A stretch of 7,801 nt of DNA. It comes from Planctomycetota bacterium. Lineage in GTDB: Bacteria > Planctomycetota > Brocadiia > JAJRTI01. The DNA lies in assembly GCA_024278415.1 (NCBI GenBank), contig JAJRTI010000149.1:1-7801 (forward strand). The letters are read 5' to 3'. How positions within the stretch are numbered: position 1 is the stretch's first letter; each line of letters opens with the position of its first letter. The notes under the pieces were generated by a model, which was not told the DNA's origin, did not search any database, and saw nothing but the letters and a program-made list of their open reading frames with translations. Below, piece by piece: positions 6,681 through 7,801 of this stretch. A program made the translations under genes and the position numbers.

Positions 6681-7475
6681 GTGGACACCGAGCACCTGCA
6701 CCGCATCGACGGCTTCCTCCTGGACATGGACGGCACGATCTACTTGGGCGATCGGCTGTTCCCGTGGTCCATTCCTTTCGTCGAGTGCCTGCGCGGCCGG
6801 GGCAAGCGGTGGCTGTGGCTCACGAACAACTGCTCCAAGAACCCTCGGGACTACTTGGGCAAGCTTCAGCGCTTCGGCATCGACGCGGCGCTCGACGACA
6901 TCTTCACCTCGGGCCATGCGACCATCGCGTATCTCAATTCGCAGAAGCCCGGCGCGCGGCTCTTCGTGCTAGGCACGCCCTCGTTCGAGCAGCAGTTGCA
7001 GGAGGCTGGCTTTGCGCTGACCGCGGACAAGCCCGACTTCGTGCTCGTGTCGTTCGACCTGACGCTCACGTATGAGAAGTTGCGCGTCGCGTGCGATCTG
7101 ATCCACGAGGGCGTGCCGTTCATTTCGTCGCACCCGGACAAGGTCTGCCCCACGGAGAAGTGGCCCATCCCAGACAGCGGCTCCATTTGCGACCTCATCA
7201 CGTCGTCCACCGGCGTGGAGCCGCGCTACTTTGGGAAGCCGTACAAGGAGATGGTCGAGGGCGCGATGGCGCGGCTCGGCTCCACGCCCGACCGCACCGC
7301 GATGGTGGGCGACCGGCTCTACACGGACATGCAGATGGCCAAGAACGCGGGCATCACGTCCATCCTCGTGCTCACGGGCGAAACGACAGAGGCCGACCTC
7401 GCGGGCTCGCCGGTTCAGCCGGACTACGTGTTCCCTTCGCTTGCCGAGTTGACAGAGGAGCTGCAAAAGGGCTGA
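6681..7475 (+). CDS. HAD superfamily subclass IIA hydrolase (NagD-like phosphatase)
   Basis: This encodes 264 residues, typical of the NagD/4-nitrophenylphosphatase-like family. These are cytoplasmic magnesium-dependent phosphatases acting on nucleotide or sugar phosphates. All four HAD motifs are present. Motif I is DMDGT (D15 nucleophile, D17 acid/base). Motif II is LTNN (T48). Motif III is the lysine in FGKPYKEM (K186). Motif IV is GDRLYTD (D211, D216), followed by the usual MQMAKNAG helix. The ~130-residue insert between motifs II and III is the C2 cap that defines subclass IIA. The cap loop, usually NPD, here reads SSHPDKVCPT followed by IPDSGSICDLI, a variant I recall from other bacterial members. 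The start is GTG. The gene is separated from the glycosyltransferase by 307 bp with a repeat, so it is probably transcribed on its own. Family is sure; substrate is unknown. Confidence 0.92.
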   Translation: MDTEHLHRIDGFLLDMDGTIYLGDRLFPWSIPFVECLRGRGKRWLWLTNNCSKNPRDYLGKLQRFGIDAALDDIFTSGHATIAYLNSQKPGARLFVLGTPSFEQQLQEAGFALTADKPDFVLVSFDLTLTYEKLRVACDLIHEGVPFISSHPDKVCPTEKWPIPDSGSICDLITSSTGVEPRYFGKPYKEMVEGAMARLGSTPDRTAMVGDRLYTDMQMAKNAGITSILVLTGETTEADLAGSPVQPDYVFPSLAELTEELQKG

Positions 7476-7486
7476 CCGTGCAGGGC

Positions 7487-7514
7487 GATGAGAGATAAGA
7501 GATAAGGGATAAGA
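7487..7514. repeat. Short tandem repeat, four 7-bp GATAAGR-type units
   Basis: The units are GATGAGA, GATAAGA, GATAAGG and GATAAGA, followed by a partial GAGGG. They start 11 bp after the HAD stop codon. The run is purine-rich with few C on the + strand, unlike the surroundings, and it forms the left edge of the gene-free tail. Confidence 0.8.
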
Positions 7515-7543
7515 GAGGGTGCAGGTCTGAACGTACGTAGTAA

Positions 7544-7747
7544 ACTGGGCGTTCATTCCCGTGGTGCGCCGGCGCAGAATGCACATGCGCCGAAGGCGCA
7601 TCACAACATAGCCCAGTGCAAGCTCGTTTGGTCGCGTCAGCGGGCGAACGAGCGCCGCGTTGGGAAGGATGCCGAAAACAAGCCGCCAACGCTGAAAGCG
7701 TTGCACAAACGCGGCCCGCCAGTCTTGTGGAACGCTTTCAGCGTTCC
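7544..7747 (+). repeat. Structured intergenic repeat: chain of nested hairpins
   Basis: This stretch has no credible gene but dense secondary structure. GTGGTGCGCC (7561-7570) pairs with GGCGCATCAC (7595-7604), with GGCGCA/TGCGCC pairing inside it (7571-7576 with 7586-7591). CCCAGTGC (7612-7619) pairs with GCGTTGGG (7657-7664) through two G-U wobbles, closing over a 14-bp inner stem (7622-7635 with 7640-7653, one mismatch, loop GTCA). CAACGCT/AGCGTTG (7687-7703) and GGAACGCT/AGCGTTCC (7729-7747) are two further hairpins, and 7688-7702 is an exact inverted copy of 7731-7745. ACTGGGC (7544-7550) could instead pair with GCCCAGT (7611-7617), competing with the wobble stem. From memory, phrases such as CGAAGGCGCATCACAACATA and CAACGCTGAAAGCGTTGCAC recur between genes in several environmental bacterial genomes. 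That is recollection, not a search result. It could be a repeat element, a small RNA, or both. Confidence 0.65.
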
Positions 7748-7772
7748 TTGGCCTGGAGCCGACGCGGACCCA

Positions 7773-7786
7773 GCGCGGCGCCGCGC
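7773..7786. repeat. 14-bp perfect GC palindrome
   Basis: GCGCGGCGCCGCGC reads the same on both strands. It lies near the right edge, just past the hairpin chain, and may be part of the same repeat or a chance product of very GC-rich sequence. No gene is supported between 7476 and 7801. Confidence 0.4.
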
Positions 7787-7801
7787 GGGGCGCGGCTTGC
7801 A

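Noticed and set aside
6500..7075. A 191-codon + strand frame overlapping the HAD gene start
   Set aside because: It has an Arg/His-rich translation with no domain, and conflicts with the well-supported HAD phosphatase frame.
7372..7706. Two overlapping - strand frames across the gene-free right end
   Set aside because: They read through the tandem repeat and the hairpins, and overlap the end of the HAD gene. Their translations have no domain and look like chance frames in repeat DNA.

Overview
The window is GC-rich bacterial chromosomal DNA. It shows no phage genes, transposase, CRISPR array, tRNA or rRNA. It carries five credible protein genes and two repeat-bearing intergenic stretches. 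The mix suggests an anaerobic or facultative environmental bacterium: a tungstopterin aldehyde:ferredoxin oxidoreductase, a secreted protein with two carbohydrate-binding-like modules and a glycosidase-like fold, an FG-GAP/VCBS-type propeller end, and structured intergenic repeats. Repeats like these recall, from memory and unverified, genome bins of the Planctomycetes, Lentisphaerae, Hydrogenedentes and similar groups. The phylum assignment is a guess.

Layout from left to right. (1) The 3' end of a + strand gene (to 614) encodes a beta-propeller-like C-terminus with one calcium-loop VCBS repeat. (2) Convergent to it, on the - strand, 719-3073 encodes a 784-residue secreted multidomain protein. 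It has a signal peptide, two CBM4/9-like jelly rolls, an Ig-like spacer, a degenerate TIM-barrel glycosidase-like region that seems to lack both catalytic glutamates, and a C-terminal beta domain. (3) A 155-bp divergent promoter region holds a near-consensus sigma70 promoter facing right (TTGACG, 17 nt, TATAAT). It also holds a weaker extended -10 promoter facing left, placed so that the left-hand mRNA could be leaderless. (4) 3229-5112 encodes an aldehyde:ferredoxin oxidoreductase with intact iron-sulfur cysteines, followed 7 bp later by a GT-C-type membrane glycosyltransferase (5120-6373). The two look like one transcription unit. (5) A 307-bp gap contains a perfect 28-bp inverted repeat whose arms are themselves palindromic. 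(6) 6681-7475 encodes a HAD-IIA (NagD-like) phosphatase with all catalytic motifs. (7) The last 326 bp carry no credible gene. They hold a 7-bp tandem repeat and a roughly 200-bp array of nested hairpins that looks like a copy of an interspersed repeat family.

No single pathway ties the genes together. The oxidoreductase and glycosyltransferase share a promoter and probably translational coupling, but the reason is not obvious. No ferredoxin, pterin-synthesis or tungstate-transport gene is in view. The least explained parts are the two structured repeats and the apparently dead glycosidase-like protein with a possibly leaderless message.
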